Source of the DNA: Gordonia zhaorongruii
Lineage (GTDB): Bacteria; Actinomycetota; Actinomycetes; Mycobacteriales; Mycobacteriaceae
Direction: 5' to 3'
Assembly: GCF_007559005.1 (NCBI RefSeq)
Contig: NZ_CP041763.1
Location: 2,760,463-2,824,462 of the forward strand
DNA length: 64,000 nucleotides
This document shows, piece after piece, positions 1 to 8,160 of this stretch; within the stretch, counting starts at the first letter, position 1; every line of letters starts with the position of its first letter. Below the pieces are notes generated by a model that saw only the letters and a list, made by a program, of their open reading frames with translations, was not told where the DNA came from and did no database searches. A program made the position numbers and the translations under genes.

Positions 1-78
1 GGTTCGAACGACGATGTCGTCAATTCGAGCAGCACCGTGATGGGGGTACACAACGGTGTCGCCAACTTTGAAATTCAA
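1..78 (-). CDS. carD: CarD RNA polymerase-binding regulator (5' end only)
   Basis: Reading the minus strand from a TTG at 78 gives 26 codons, (M)NFKVGDTVVYPHHGAARI and onward, nearly identical to the start of mycobacterial CarD, which begins IFKVGDTVVYPHHGAA. CarD binds the RNA polymerase beta subunit and stabilises open complexes, notably at rRNA promoters, and is essential in mycobacteria. The TTG start is chosen because a G-rich Shine-Dalgarno (AGGGGCAGGG on the minus strand) lies just upstream and no in-frame ATG exists. The rest of the gene lies outside the window. Its divergent partner lpqE is the same as in M. tuberculosis (Rv3583c/Rv3584). Confidence 0.93.
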   Translation of the reverse strand, partial: MNFKVGDTVVYPHHGAARIDDIVVRT

Positions 79-97
79 TGTTCCCTGCCCCTTTCGA

Positions 98-115
98 GTG
101 TTACCAGTGTAACAC
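98..115. promoter_or_regulatory. Inverted repeat in the carD promoter region
   Basis: GTGTTAC-CAGT-GTAACAC is a perfect 7-bp inverted repeat with a 4-bp spacer, 20-37 bases upstream of the carD start. It falls where the carD -10 region or transcript start should lie, so an operator is possible. No regulator is identified. Confidence 0.45.
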
Positions 116-139
116 CCACCCCCTGACACCCTTTCCAAC

Positions 140-168
140 GGTGCAGGTCAACCCAGGTTCCGTATGAT
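140..168 (+). promoter_or_regulatory. Possible lpqE promoter
   Basis: TATGAT at 163-168 is a good -10 hexamer, about 120 bases upstream of the lpqE start. The -35 region (around 140-145, GGTGCA) is weak. Assigned on sequence alone. Confidence 0.35.
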
Positions 169-288
169 ACGGCCGTAATTCACGGTGCAATATACGGCCC
201 CGAGGGAACTTTTCCGGCTCCCGCCCACTACGCTGCGTAGTGAGCGTTCGCATCCGGCGGACAGTGCGACGACCACCCGGAGGAAAAG

Positions 289-990
289 GTGTCAGTGCTC
301 AATCGGACTACCGGCCGTCTGGCCAAGGCTGCGGCCGTCGGCGCTTTCGGCGTCGCGATCGCCCTCGGCTCCACTGCCTGCAGCGCAGGCAAGATCTCGC
401 AGACCACGAACCAGCTTCCTGCCGTCAACGGTGGAGCCGGAACCATCGGTCTCGCGCCGAGCGAGATGAACGGCGAGACGATCTCGAACGGCCAGATCTC
501 GATCCGCAACGCACAGATCGTCTACCCGGTGAAGAACTCCGACGCGACCTTCGACAAGGGCGGTCCGTTCGACGTCTCGTTCGCCATTGCGAACGACAGC
601 CCGACCCGGGAGATCAAGCTCGTCGAGATCATCGGTCCGCAGGGCTCGAACGTCGAGATCACCCCGCCGAAGTCGGGCGACTCCGCGTCGCAGACCGGCG
701 GCTCGACCATCGCACCGAACGGTGTTCTCATCGCCGGTGTTCCGGCGAACGTCAACACGGGTGCAGCGCAGGCAGCCGACATCGAGCGCGGCACCGTCAC
801 GCTGAGCAACGCCAAGGGCGTCCGTCCGGGTCTCAACATGCCGTTGGTGTTCAAGTTCGAGGTCCACGACCTCTCGGGCAAGCGGATCGAGACCGTTCAG
901 ACCTCGGTCGAGACACCGGTCGATGCGGGCACGCTCCCCGAGCGCCGGGACGCGATCGCGGATGCCCGCGCCGAGCAAGGCGAGCACTGA
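289..990 (+). CDS. lpqE: LpqE-family exported lipoprotein
   Basis: 233 residues starting at GTG 289, with GGAGGA about 6 bases upstream. A basic N-terminus and hydrophobic stretch (residues 11-27) lead to Cys31. The segment just after it, GKISQTTNQLPAVNG, matches M. tuberculosis LpqE (GQISQTANQKPAVNG). The lipobox S-T-A-C is unusual because position -3 is Ser rather than Leu, but Cys31 is the only candidate for lipidation. The mature part is a beta-rich domain without catalytic motifs, presumably anchored on the outer face of the membrane; LpqE function is not known to me. It is divergent from carD and upstream of radA as in Mtb, and a strong terminator follows, so it is probably transcribed alone. 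Confidence 0.9.
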   Translation: MSVLNRTTGRLAKAAAVGAFGVAIALGSTACSAGKISQTTNQLPAVNGGAGTIGLAPSEMNGETISNGQISIRNAQIVYPVKNSDATFDKGGPFDVSFAIANDSPTREIKLVEIIGPQGSNVEITPPKSGDSASQTGGSTIAPNGVLIAGVPANVNTGAAQAADIERGTVTLSNAKGVRPGLNMPLVFKFEVHDLSGKRIETVQTSVETPVDAGTLPERRDAIADARAEQGEH

Positions 991-1003
991 CCGAATTTCT
1001 TCG

Positions 1004-1035
1004 AGCGCCCCGGCCGATCGGCCGGGGCGCTTTTT
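1004..1035 (+). terminator. Intrinsic terminator after lpqE
   Basis: A perfect 28-base palindrome (1004-1031, 14-bp arms rich in G and C) is followed by a run of T at 1031-1035, 14 bases after the lpqE stop. It is a textbook rho-independent terminator. Confidence 0.93.
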
Positions 1036-1169
1036 CATGACCTGCGCTCCCGGTGGCCCGGTCTGCGGCCCGCCCGGTCGCTCGCCCTCCGGTTCGCCCC
1101 CCGCTCCGTCTCGGCGATGACGTGACCTCTCCCCACTCGATTGTCGGCATCCCCGCATAGAGTTGGGCC

Positions 1170-2552
1170 GTGGCTAAATCCAAGGCGGTCTTCCGGTGCA
1201 CTGCATGCGGTCATCAGGTCGCGAAGTGGGTCGGACGGTGCCCCGACTGCGGCGAATGGGGATCGATCGAGGAGGGCGTGCCCGCAGCTGCATCGTCGGG
1301 CACCTCGTCGGTGGTGCCTCGTAGCCCCGCGCGACGCATCACCGACGTCGATGCGGGCACGTCCAGTGCGGTCCCGATCGGCATCGCCGAGTTCGATCGC
1401 GTGCTCGGTCGCGGCATCGTGCCGGGTTCCGTGGTCCTGCTCGCGGGCGAGCCGGGCGTCGGCAAGTCGACGTTGCTGCTCGAGACCGTCAAGTACTGGG
1501 CGGCGCAGGAGAAGACGGCGCTGTACGTCACCGGCGAGGAATCGGCGGGCCAGGTCCGTCTGCGTGCCGAGCGCACGAGCGCCGTGCACGAGAACGTCTA
1601 TCTGGCCGCCGAGACCGATCTCGCAACGGTCCTCGGACACGTGGAGGACGTCCGTCCCAGTCTGCTGATCGTCGACTCGGTGCAGACCCTGGTGGCGACC
1701 GGTGTCGACGGCGTGACGGGTGGCGTGACCCAGATCCGGGCGGTCACCACCGCTCTGGTGTCACTGGCCAAGACCAGCGGGATAGCGATCATCCTCGTCG
1801 GCCACGTCACCAAGGACGGCAACGTCGCGGGCCCACGCTCCCTCGAGCACCTCGTCGACGTAGTGCTCGCCTTCGAGGGCGACCGGCATTCGTCGTTGCG
1901 CATGGTGCGCGGCATCAAGAACCGCTTCGGACCATCCGACGAGGTCGGATGCTTCGAGCAGCGGTCCGACGGCATTCACCAGGTGAGCGACCCGTCGGGC
2001 ATCTTCGTTCACGAGCATCCCGCCGACGTACCGGGCAGCGTCGCGCTCGTGGCGATGGACGGCCGGCGCGCGATGGTCGGGCAGATCCAGGCTCTCCTCA
2101 ACAAGACGGAGATGGCCTCGCCGCGGCGCGCGGTATCCGGACTGGACGCGGCGCGCGTCGCGATGATGCTCGCCGTCGCGGAGAAGCACGCCAAGATCCA
2201 GACCGGTAAGAGCGAGGTCTACGCGTCGACGGTGGGCGGCATGAAGGTGACCGAACCGGCGGCCGACCTGGCAATCTTCCTGGCCATCGGTTCGTCGGCG
2301 GATAACAAGGCCGTACCGTCGACGACCGTCGCCATCGGCGAGGTCGGTCTCGCAGGCGAGATCCGGCGGGTCTCATCGACGGCCCGGCGAGTCGCGGAGG
2401 CTAAGCGGCTGGGTTTCCGCCACGCGATCATTCCCGCAGGCACCGACGAGGAACTTCCCCGAGGCATCTCGATCACCAAGGTCTCGCACCTCGCCGACGC
2501 CATGCAAGCCGTGACCTCGCGCCGACCGCACCTGGTCGATGCACCCTTCTAG
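1170..2552 (+). CDS. radA: DNA repair protein RadA (Sms)
   Basis: 460 residues from GTG 1170, the usual length of RadA. It has an N-terminal four-Cys zinc finger (Cys10, Cys13, Cys24, Cys27), a RecA-like ATPase core with Walker A GEPGVGKST at residues 93-101, the RadA-specific KNRFG motif (about 251-255), and a C-terminal Lon-like domain. RadA is a DnaB-like branch-migration ATPase that helps process recombination intermediates and acts with RecA. In mycobacteria radA is next to disA, and the RadA-DisA pair links repair to c-di-AMP signalling. Here the two are separated by a minus-strand thioesterase gene. Confidence 0.96.
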   Translation: MAKSKAVFRCTACGHQVAKWVGRCPDCGEWGSIEEGVPAAASSGTSSVVPRSPARRITDVDAGTSSAVPIGIAEFDRVLGRGIVPGSVVLLAGEPGVGKSTLLLETVKYWAAQEKTALYVTGEESAGQVRLRAERTSAVHENVYLAAETDLATVLGHVEDVRPSLLIVDSVQTLVATGVDGVTGGVTQIRAVTTALVSLAKTSGIAIILVGHVTKDGNVAGPRSLEHLVDVVLAFEGDRHSSLRMVRGIKNRFGPSDEVGCFEQRSDGIHQVSDPSGIFVHEHPADVPGSVALVAMDGRRAMVGQIQALLNKTEMASPRRAVSGLDAARVAMMLAVAEKHAKIQTGKSEVYASTVGGMKVTEPAADLAIFLAIGSSADNKAVPSTTVAIGEVGLAGEIRRVSSTARRVAEAKRLGFRHAIIPAGTDEELPRGISITKVSHLADAMQAVTSRRPHLVDAPF

Positions 2553-2589
2553 CGGATCGCCGGTCGCGCACAGGTTCCCGACCGTCTCG

Positions 2590-3117
2590 TCAGGGACGCG
2601 AAGACGTCACCCGCTTATCGAGGTAGTCGGCGAAGTGCTCCTTCACATCGATCACGATGAACAGGGCATGGGCACCGGCGACGGGCTGCTCCGGATCGCC
2701 CAGGTGCGCACGTGCCTCGATGTAGACCTTGCGTCGCTGCCGACCCAGAATCCGCGTCGAGAAGTGCAGCGTCGACCCCAGCGGTATGGGCTTCGCGTAA
2801 TCGACCTCCAGGTGCGCCGTCACCACCGGTGCACCGATCAGCAGCGGAGAGGTGCCCATCACCTCATCGAAGGCCGCTGACAGCACGCCGCCGTGAATCA
2901 CCCCGGGGCCGCCCTGCATCCAGTCGACGACCTCCATCTCCGCGGTGACTGTCAGCCCCTCTCCGGCGAGGACATCGAGCCGCAGGCCCACCGGCGCATC
3001 CGCGCCGCAGCCGAAGCACATGCTGTGGTGCAGACTGATGCGCTCACCGGGAGGAGTCGCCTTCGGGTGCCGCGTCAGCGGTTCGAGGTCTGCGGGTGGA
3101 ACAAAAGTGGTTTTCAC
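2590..3117 (-). CDS. PaaI-type hotdog-fold thioesterase
   Basis: 175 residues. The hotdog-fold thioesterase signature is clear: [20 protein letters not shown] (about residues 69-88), where the HGG and the following Asp/Glu-bearing helix form the active site in this superfamily, then a strand pattern ending [19 protein letters not shown]. An N-terminal MCFGCG motif (residues 33-38) is common in actinobacterial members. Likely activity is hydrolysis of an acyl-CoA; the substrate cannot be told from sequence. It lies between radA and disA on the opposite strand, convergent with radA and divergent from disA (67-base gap). M. tuberculosis has no gene at this position as far as I recall. Confidence 0.85.
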   Translation of the reverse strand: MKTTFVPPADLEPLTRHPKATPPGERISLHHSMCFGCGADAPVGLRLDVLAGEGLTVTAEMEVVDWMQGGPGVIHGGVLSAAFDEVMGTSPLLIGAPVVTAHLEVDYAKPIPLGSTLHFSTRILGRQRRKVYIEARAHLGDPEQPVAGAHALFIVIDVKEHFADYLDKRVTSSRP

Positions 3118-3184
3118 ATCCGGATACGCTAACTGGTGGTCCGGTACTCACCGAAGCCACGTTGACCGCGAGAGGCGATATGCG

Positions 3185-4282
3185 ATGAACGACACGTCGA
3201 GGGCAGACCAGACCTGGTCGGACCTGACGCGCCAGACGCTGCGCCGCGTCGCACCCGGCACCGGGCTCCGTGACGGGCTGGAGCGGATTCTGCGCGGCGG
3301 TACGGGCGCACTCATCGTGCTCGGATACGACGACGACATGGAGCGCATCTGCGACGGCGGATTCCACCTCGACGTCGAGTTCGCACCGACACGGCTTCGT
3401 GAGCTCGCGAAGATGGACGGCGCGGTGGTGCTGTCCGCGGACGGGCGGCGCATCGTGCGCGCCAACGTCCAGCTGGTTCCTGATCCGGCGATCCCGACGG
3501 AGGAATCCGGTACCCGGCATCGCGCCGCCGAGCGGACCGCCGTGCAGATGAAGGTGCCGGTGATCGCCGTCAGCTCGTCGATGTCGATCGTCAGCGTCTA
3601 CGTCGACGGTCAGCGCCGCGTGGTGGAGAATCCGGACGCGATCCTCTCGCGAGCGAATGTCGCGTTGTCGACCCTGGAACGCTACAAGTCGCGACTGGAC
3701 GAGGTGAGTTCGCAGCTCTCGCGTGCCGAGATCGAGGACTACGTTCTGCTGCGGGACGCGATGAGCAGTGCTCAGCGCATGGAGATGGTGCGGCGCGTCT
3801 CGATCGAGATCGCCGCCTATGTACTGGAACTCGGTGTCAACGGTCGCCAGGTCGCGCTGCAACTCGAAGAGCTGATCAGCGACAACGACACGATGCGGGA
3901 ACTACTGGTCCGCGATTATCACGCCAGCCCCGAACCCGCGGGCACCGAGCAGGTCCGGCAGATCCTGGAATCCGTGGAATCACTCTCGGACGCCGATCTG
4001 CTCGACCTGACCATGGTCGCCGGGGCGTTCGGATATCCGACGACGCTCGACTCCCAGGACACCGCGATGAGCCCGCGTGGATATCGCCTGCTGGCGCGCA
4101 TCTCGCGGCTGCAATTCGCTCATATCGACCGTCTCGTACGGAATTTCGGCACTCTGCAGTCGTTGCTGGCGAGCAGCGCAGCCGATCTGGAAGCGGTGGA
4201 GGGAATCGGCAGCATCTGGGCTCGGCACATCCGGGAAGGACTGTCCCGGCTCGCGGAGAGCAGCCTGGAGCGCTTCGACTGA
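3185..4282 (+). CDS. disA: Diadenylate cyclase DisA
   Basis: 365 residues starting at ATG 3185 ([13 protein letters not shown]). An upstream in-frame extension exists but would overlap the thioesterase gene and has no family counterpart. The DAC domain carries both catalytic motifs: DGA (residues 78-80) and GTRHR (109-113). A central helical region and a C-terminal helix-hairpin-helix DNA-binding domain ([15 protein letters not shown]) follow. DisA makes cyclic di-AMP from two ATP and scans DNA for branched structures; RadA inhibits it in characterised systems. Neighbours match Mtb Rv3585/Rv3586 apart from the inserted thioesterase. Confidence 0.96.
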   Translation: MNDTSRADQTWSDLTRQTLRRVAPGTGLRDGLERILRGGTGALIVLGYDDDMERICDGGFHLDVEFAPTRLRELAKMDGAVVLSADGRRIVRANVQLVPDPAIPTEESGTRHRAAERTAVQMKVPVIAVSSSMSIVSVYVDGQRRVVENPDAILSRANVALSTLERYKSRLDEVSSQLSRAEIEDYVLLRDAMSSAQRMEMVRRVSIEIAAYVLELGVNGRQVALQLEELISDNDTMRELLVRDYHASPEPAGTEQVRQILESVESLSDADLLDLTMVAGAFGYPTTLDSQDTAMSPRGYRLLARISRLQFAHIDRLVRNFGTLQSLLASSAADLEAVEGIGSIWARHIREGLSRLAESSLERFD

Positions 4283-4367
4283 CGCGATCGCCGGTCCGTT
4301 CGAACACTTGCCCTGAATCATCGCTTGCTCAGCGCCCCAACGGGTTCGCGGAGCCCGCGGCGAGGTG

Positions 4368-5132
4368 TTACTGCTGAGCGGGGCGCACCACGTTGAACGT
4401 GATGGGCGCCGACTCCTTCTCGCCGAGCTTGGCGATGGCCTGGTAGCCACCCGCCGGGATCTGGGTGCGCGGCTTCTTGCATCCAGGGCTGCTCGTCGTA
4501 CCCGACCAGGTGATCGTGTCGCGTACCTGCTGCCCCGGACGGAGAACCTGTTCGTTGACGGTCTTGTCGGGAGCGCAGTCCTGCGCGGACCACAGGGTGC
4601 GTGCCCCATCGAGTGATCGGACGATCACGTTCTGTGCGTTCTTACCGATGTCGCGAGAGCACTCGGCGAGTCCGCCGTTCGTCGTGACGATGGTGAACTC
4701 GGGTTGATCTCCTGCAGCGTACGTCGGCTTGTCCGTGTAAAGGACCACCGAAAGGCCCTGGTCGGCGCACGTGTTGCCGTCGCGTCCCGCAGGAGCGGCC
4801 TCCGGAGCAGAGGATTTCGCGGGGTCGCCGGACTCCGGTGCGGCGCTGGGGTCGCCGCCCTGCCCGTGATCGCCACCGCCGCTCGGGGCTTCACTCGATA
4901 CCGGCGAATCCTTCTTCGCGCTCGAGGGCGCGGGCGGCTTCGGCGGGGCGGCGTCTGCGGTGGATGACGCCGCGGCTGCGTTCTGCGGATCCGAATCGTC
5001 GCCGGAGCCGCTGCCTCCGGCCCATACGATCAACGCGATGACGACGGCGACAGCGACTACTGCTCCGACCACGCCGACTACGCGGCGTCGCCAGTACACC
5101 TCGGGAGGCAGGGGTCCCTGTGGATCGATCAC
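4368..5132 (-). CDS. Single-pass membrane protein, Rv3587c family
   Basis: 254 residues from GTG 5132. A short cytoplasmic N-terminus (MIDPQGPLPPEVYWRRR) precedes one membrane helix (about 17-37), then a Gly/Ser/Pro/Ala-rich linker (38-115) and an extracytoplasmic beta-sandwich-like domain with four Cys residues (starting GNTCADQGLSVVLYTDKPTY) that could form disulfides. Position between disA and the carbonic anhydrase gene identifies it as the Rv3587c counterpart. The function is unknown. It is convergent with disA and shares strand and probably transcript with the carbonic anhydrase gene, 93 bases upstream. Confidence 0.82.
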   Translation of the reverse strand: MIDPQGPLPPEVYWRRRVVGVVGAVVAVAVVIALIVWAGGSGSGDDSDPQNAAAASSTADAAPPKPPAPSSAKKDSPVSSEAPSGGGDHGQGGDPSAAPESGDPAKSSAPEAAPAGRDGNTCADQGLSVVLYTDKPTYAAGDQPEFTIVTTNGGLAECSRDIGKNAQNVIVRSLDGARTLWSAQDCAPDKTVNEQVLRPGQQVRDTITWSGTTSSPGCKKPRTQIPAGGYQAIAKLGEKESAPITFNVVRPAQQ

Positions 5133-5225
5133 GATGCCAGGTTATCGCCGCAAACCCGGCGCAGACGGCGACGCGGCGCGGCGTGTCGCGGATTGGCGTG
5201 ATACTCGCCCAGCTATTCGGGCCGG

Positions 5226-5843
5226 CTATTCACCGATGTCGCCGACAGTCTCCACAACCTGTACGCGGGCGTCGTCGAGGCTGTAGCTGAGGCCGACGAT
5301 CGCGAGACTCCCGGCTTCGACGCGTTCGGCGATGACCCGGCTGCGCTGCATCAGCAGGTGCACGGTCTCCTTCACGTGGCGCCCGACGAAGCCGTAGTAG
5401 TCCGAGATCCCCTCGGCACGGCCCGCGAGCACGCTGGGCGTGACCTTCTCGACGATCGTCCGGACGTATCCGTTCGGAAGCGTGTTGTTGTCGAGCGCCT
5501 CCAGCGTCGCCCCCACCGCCCCGCAACTGCTGTGCCCGAGCACGACGATCAGCGGTACGTCGAGTACGTCGGGACCGAACTCGATCGTGCCCATGACGGC
5601 CTCGTCGAGCACGTGGCCTGCCGTGCGCACCACGAACATGTCGCCGAGCCCCTGGTCGAAGATGATCTCCGCAGCCAACCGCGAGTCACCGCAACCGAAC
5701 AGCACCACATGGGGCGACTGGCCGCCGACGAGACGCTCACGATCGGCGGTACCCTGACTCGGATGAATCGGGGCATTGTCTACGAACCGCTGGTTGCCCT
5801 CTTTGAGGACCGCCCATGCTTCCGCGGGGGAGAGATCTTTCAT
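5226..5843 (-). CDS. canB: Beta-class carbonic anhydrase
   Basis: 205 residues. It catalyses CO2 + H2O to bicarbonate + H+. Zinc ligands typical of the beta class are visible: Cys51 with the Asp53/Arg55 dyad (CGDSR, residues 51-55), then His104 and Cys107 (HSSCG). Length and order match Mtb Rv3588c (CanB). ATG 5843 gives the family N-terminus MKDLSPAEAWAVLKEGNQRF. This start codon overlaps the mutY start on the other strand, so each gene's promoter must lie inside the other's coding sequence. Confidence 0.95.
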   Translation of the reverse strand: MKDLSPAEAWAVLKEGNQRFVDNAPIHPSQGTADRERLVGGQSPHVVLFGCGDSRLAAEIIFDQGLGDMFVVRTAGHVLDEAVMGTIEFGPDVLDVPLIVVLGHSSCGAVGATLEALDNNTLPNGYVRTIVEKVTPSVLAGRAEGISDYYGFVGRHVKETVHLLMQRSRVIAERVEAGSLAIVGLSYSLDDARVQVVETVGDIGE

Positions 5844-6750
5844 GTCGCCTAGTGTGCCACCTCACCATCTGGTGGCTTGGTTCGACTGCCACCACCGGGA
5901 TCTCCCGTGGCGTGAACCCGGGTTATCGGGCTGGCAGATCTTGATCAGCGAGATCATGCTTCAGCAGACGCCCGTCGCTCGGGTGATCGAGCCGTGGACC
6001 GCCTGGGTGAACCGTTGGCCGGTCCCATCCGCGATGGCGGCCGAACCGGTCGGCGAGGTAGTCAGAGCCTGGGGAAAGCTCGGGTATCCACGCCGTGCGA
6101 TGCGGCTTCACGAGTGCGCGCGCGTGCTTGCGTCCGAGTACGGCGACGTGGTCCCCGACGACGTCGAGACCCTGCTGGATCTGCCCGGCATCGGCGATTA
6201 CACGGCTCGCGCGGTCGCCTGTTTCGCCTATGGGCGACGAGTGCCGGTCGTGGATGTGAATGTGCGCCGAGTGATCGCCCGGGCCGTGCACGGACGTCAG
6301 CACCCGGGCAACCCGAGCCGCCGCGATCTCGCTGACGCCGAAGCACTGCTCCCGCGTTCGCCGGACGGGTCCCCGGCTCCTGAGGCACCGCGCTTCTCGG
6401 CCGCCCTCATGGAACTCGGAGCCGTTGTGTGCACTGCTCGTGAGGCCCGGTGCGGTCGGTGCCCGCTCGAAGCTACGTGCACGTGGGTCGCATCGGGGCG
6501 GCCGGAACACGCGGGGCCCGCACGGAGAACCCAGAAGTTCGAGGGCACCGACCGGCAGGCGCGCGGACGGCTCCTCGATGTACTGCGCGCGACCTCGGGC
6601 CCGGTGGAGGGTGCCGCGTTCGACGTCGCCTGGGAGCGCGATCCAGGGCAGCGCGCCCGCGCACTCGACTCCCTGCTGGTCGACGGACTGGTCGAAGTCA
6701 CCGATGACGGCCTCTTCCACCTCGCAGGCGAGGCCCCGTCCGACCGATGA
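5842..6750 (+). CDS. mutY: A/G-specific adenine glycosylase MutY
   Basis: 302 residues from ATG 5842, preceded by GGGGGAGAG at a spacing of about 8. MutY removes adenine mispaired with 8-oxoguanine. Catalytic Glu37 (SEIMLQQT) and Asp138 (VPVVDVNVRR) have the same numbers as in E. coli. A helix-hairpin-helix lies at LPGIGDYTARA (114-124). The 4Fe-4S cluster Cys residues are 197, 204, 207 and 213 with spacing 6-2-5. The C-terminus is short, as in Mtb MutY, and lacks the full 8-oxoG-reading NUDIX-like domain of E. coli. A GTG at 5854 is an alternative start but has no ribosome-binding site. Divergent from canB with overlapping start codons. Confidence 0.95.
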   Translation: MSPSVPPHHLVAWFDCHHRDLPWREPGLSGWQILISEIMLQQTPVARVIEPWTAWVNRWPVPSAMAAEPVGEVVRAWGKLGYPRRAMRLHECARVLASEYGDVVPDDVETLLDLPGIGDYTARAVACFAYGRRVPVVDVNVRRVIARAVHGRQHPGNPSRRDLADAEALLPRSPDGSPAPEAPRFSAALMELGAVVCTAREARCGRCPLEATCTWVASGRPEHAGPARRTQKFEGTDRQARGRLLDVLRATSGPVEGAAFDVAWERDPGQRARALDSLLVDGLVEVTDDGLFHLAGEAPSDR

Positions 6751-6830
6751 CGGAGTGGCCGGCCGTCTCGATGATCGACTCCCAACTCGATGATTGAGCC
6801 GGGAGGAGCGAAGCGACGACCGAGTCGAAA

Positions 6831-7631
6831 TCAGCGGGGCAACCCCGACAGGAAGGCTTCCACCGCACCGCGGAAGACGCCGGGGGCGTCATCGTGCACG
6901 AGATGCCCGGCACCGTCGGCACGGAGGTAGGTGGTTCCCGGGCGGTCCGCCATCCGCGCCATCTGCCCCGGAGGCGTGACCGAGTACTCCGCCTCCAGTA
7001 GGAGCGCGGGCGCGGCCACGGCCTCCCACTGCTTCCAGAAGTCCCGGTTGGCCCACTCATCGGCGATGTCGGTCCAGACTGGGATCGAGCCGTGCAGCCG
7101 CCCGTCGTCGAACGCCTCGTAGAAGTACCTGCCCGCGACGTCGCCGAACATGTCGACGGCAGCCTGCATGTTCTCGAACTGGTCGGGCCAGCTCTCGAAC
7201 CACGGCGTCCACGCACCAGTCGACCGGCCCCGGAAGTCCGGCGCCATGTCCTCGACCACGAGGGCCGTCACCAGTTCCTCGAACTCGGCCGCCGCACACC
7301 AGGAGTGCAGTCCGCCCATCGAGTGGCCGATCAGGACTGCGGGCCCACGGTCGATCCACGTCAGGATCTCAGCGAGGTCGGCGACGAATCGCTCCGTGGA
7401 GATATCGCCGGGGTCGACGGACTCCGCACCCCGATGGTTCGCGGAGTCGAAGGTGAAGACGTGGCCGTAACGCTGGAGCCACGGAATCTGCCGTCCCCAT
7501 GTGCGGCCCCTGCCCATCAGCCCGTGGACCAGCACTATCGCGCCGAACCCGCCGTCCCCGGTTTCCAGTCCACCGTGATCGAGCAGGTCGGCACCTGCGA
7601 TCGACGGCACGGGCACGGGGTACGACTCCAC
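6831..7631 (-). CDS. Alpha/beta-hydrolase (Rv3591c position)
   Basis: 266 residues from GTG 7631 (MESYPVPVPSIAG); the reading frame extends further upstream but that part is arginine- and proline-rich and overlaps the divergent promoter. Features are an oxyanion-hole segment LVHGLMGRGRTWG, nucleophile elbow GHSMGG (Ser is the nucleophile), and catalytic His in DGAGHLVHDDAP near the C-terminus. Substrate is unknown; family members include esterases, epoxide hydrolases and C-C hydrolases. It is convergent with mutY and divergent from mhuD, the same arrangement as Mtb Rv3589, Rv3591c and Rv3592. Confidence 0.87.
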   Translation of the reverse strand: MESYPVPVPSIAGADLLDHGGLETGDGGFGAIVLVHGLMGRGRTWGRQIPWLQRYGHVFTFDSANHRGAESVDPGDISTERFVADLAEILTWIDRGPAVLIGHSMGGLHSWCAAAEFEELVTALVVEDMAPDFRGRSTGAWTPWFESWPDQFENMQAAVDMFGDVAGRYFYEAFDDGRLHGSIPVWTDIADEWANRDFWKQWEAVAAPALLLEAEYSVTPPGQMARMADRPGTTYLRADGAGHLVHDDAPGVFRGAVEAFLSGLPR

Positions 7632-7716
7632 GGTGCCCGAGCCTATCGTCCGTGTGCGCCGGCGGCGTGGTCTGAGCGCCGACCGCATCGTCGTGTCCCC
7701 GCGTAAGCTCGGCCCC

Positions 7717-8031
7717 ATGGCTGTTGTGAAGATCAATGCAATCCGCGTGCCCGAGGGCGCCGGCCCCGAACTCGAGAAGCGTTTCGCGGCGCGCGCCGGC
7801 GCCGTCGACGGGTCGCCGGGGTTCCTGGGATTCCAGCTCCTGCGCCCGGTCAAGGGCGAGGACCGCTACTTCGTGGTGACCCAGTGGGAGGACGAGGAGA
7901 GCTTCGACGCATGGGCGAACGGCGATGCCAGGGCCGCCCACAAGAGCGACCGGAAGCCGGTAGCGAGCGGAGCCGACCTCCTCGAATTCGAGGTCGTGAT
8001 CGACGCTCCACCGCAGTCCGCAGCCCAGTGA
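7717..8031 (+). CDS. mhuD: MhuD-type heme-degrading monooxygenase
   Basis: 104 residues, one ferredoxin-like (antibiotic-biosynthesis monooxygenase) domain that works as a dimer. It matches Mtb MhuD (Rv3592) almost residue for residue (VVKINAI, GAGPELEKRFA, SPGFLGFQLLRPVKGE). Key heme-site residues Asn7, Arg26, Trp66 and His75 are all conserved at the same numbers. MhuD opens heme to release iron and makes mycobilins without CO. No iron-box is evident upstream in the 85-base gap to the divergent hydrolase gene. Confidence 0.95.
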   Translation: MAVVKINAIRVPEGAGPELEKRFAARAGAVDGSPGFLGFQLLRPVKGEDRYFVVTQWEDEESFDAWANGDARAAHKSDRKPVASGADLLEFEVVIDAPPQSAAQ

Positions 8032-8091
8032 TCGGGCCCGCTCGGTAGCTGCGGCACCGAGCAGCATCGGGGCGCATCCGGCTCAGATTTG

Positions 8092-8117
8092 TAGAACGTG
8101 TTCTAGAATTTGTTCTA
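8092..8117. promoter_or_regulatory. Two overlapping KstR-type boxes
   Basis: TAGAACGTGTTCTA at 8092-8105 is a perfect palindrome fitting the KstR consensus TnnAACnnGTTnnA. A second copy, TAGAATTTGTTCTA at 8104-8117, shares the central TA and has one changed half-site. They lie 44 bases upstream of the aldehyde dehydrogenase start. KstR is the TetR-type repressor of sterol degradation; assignment is by motif only. Confidence 0.75.
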
Positions 8118-8160
8118 GTATCGAGAGAATCCGAACCCTCTCACGATGTCTGGAGCCCCC

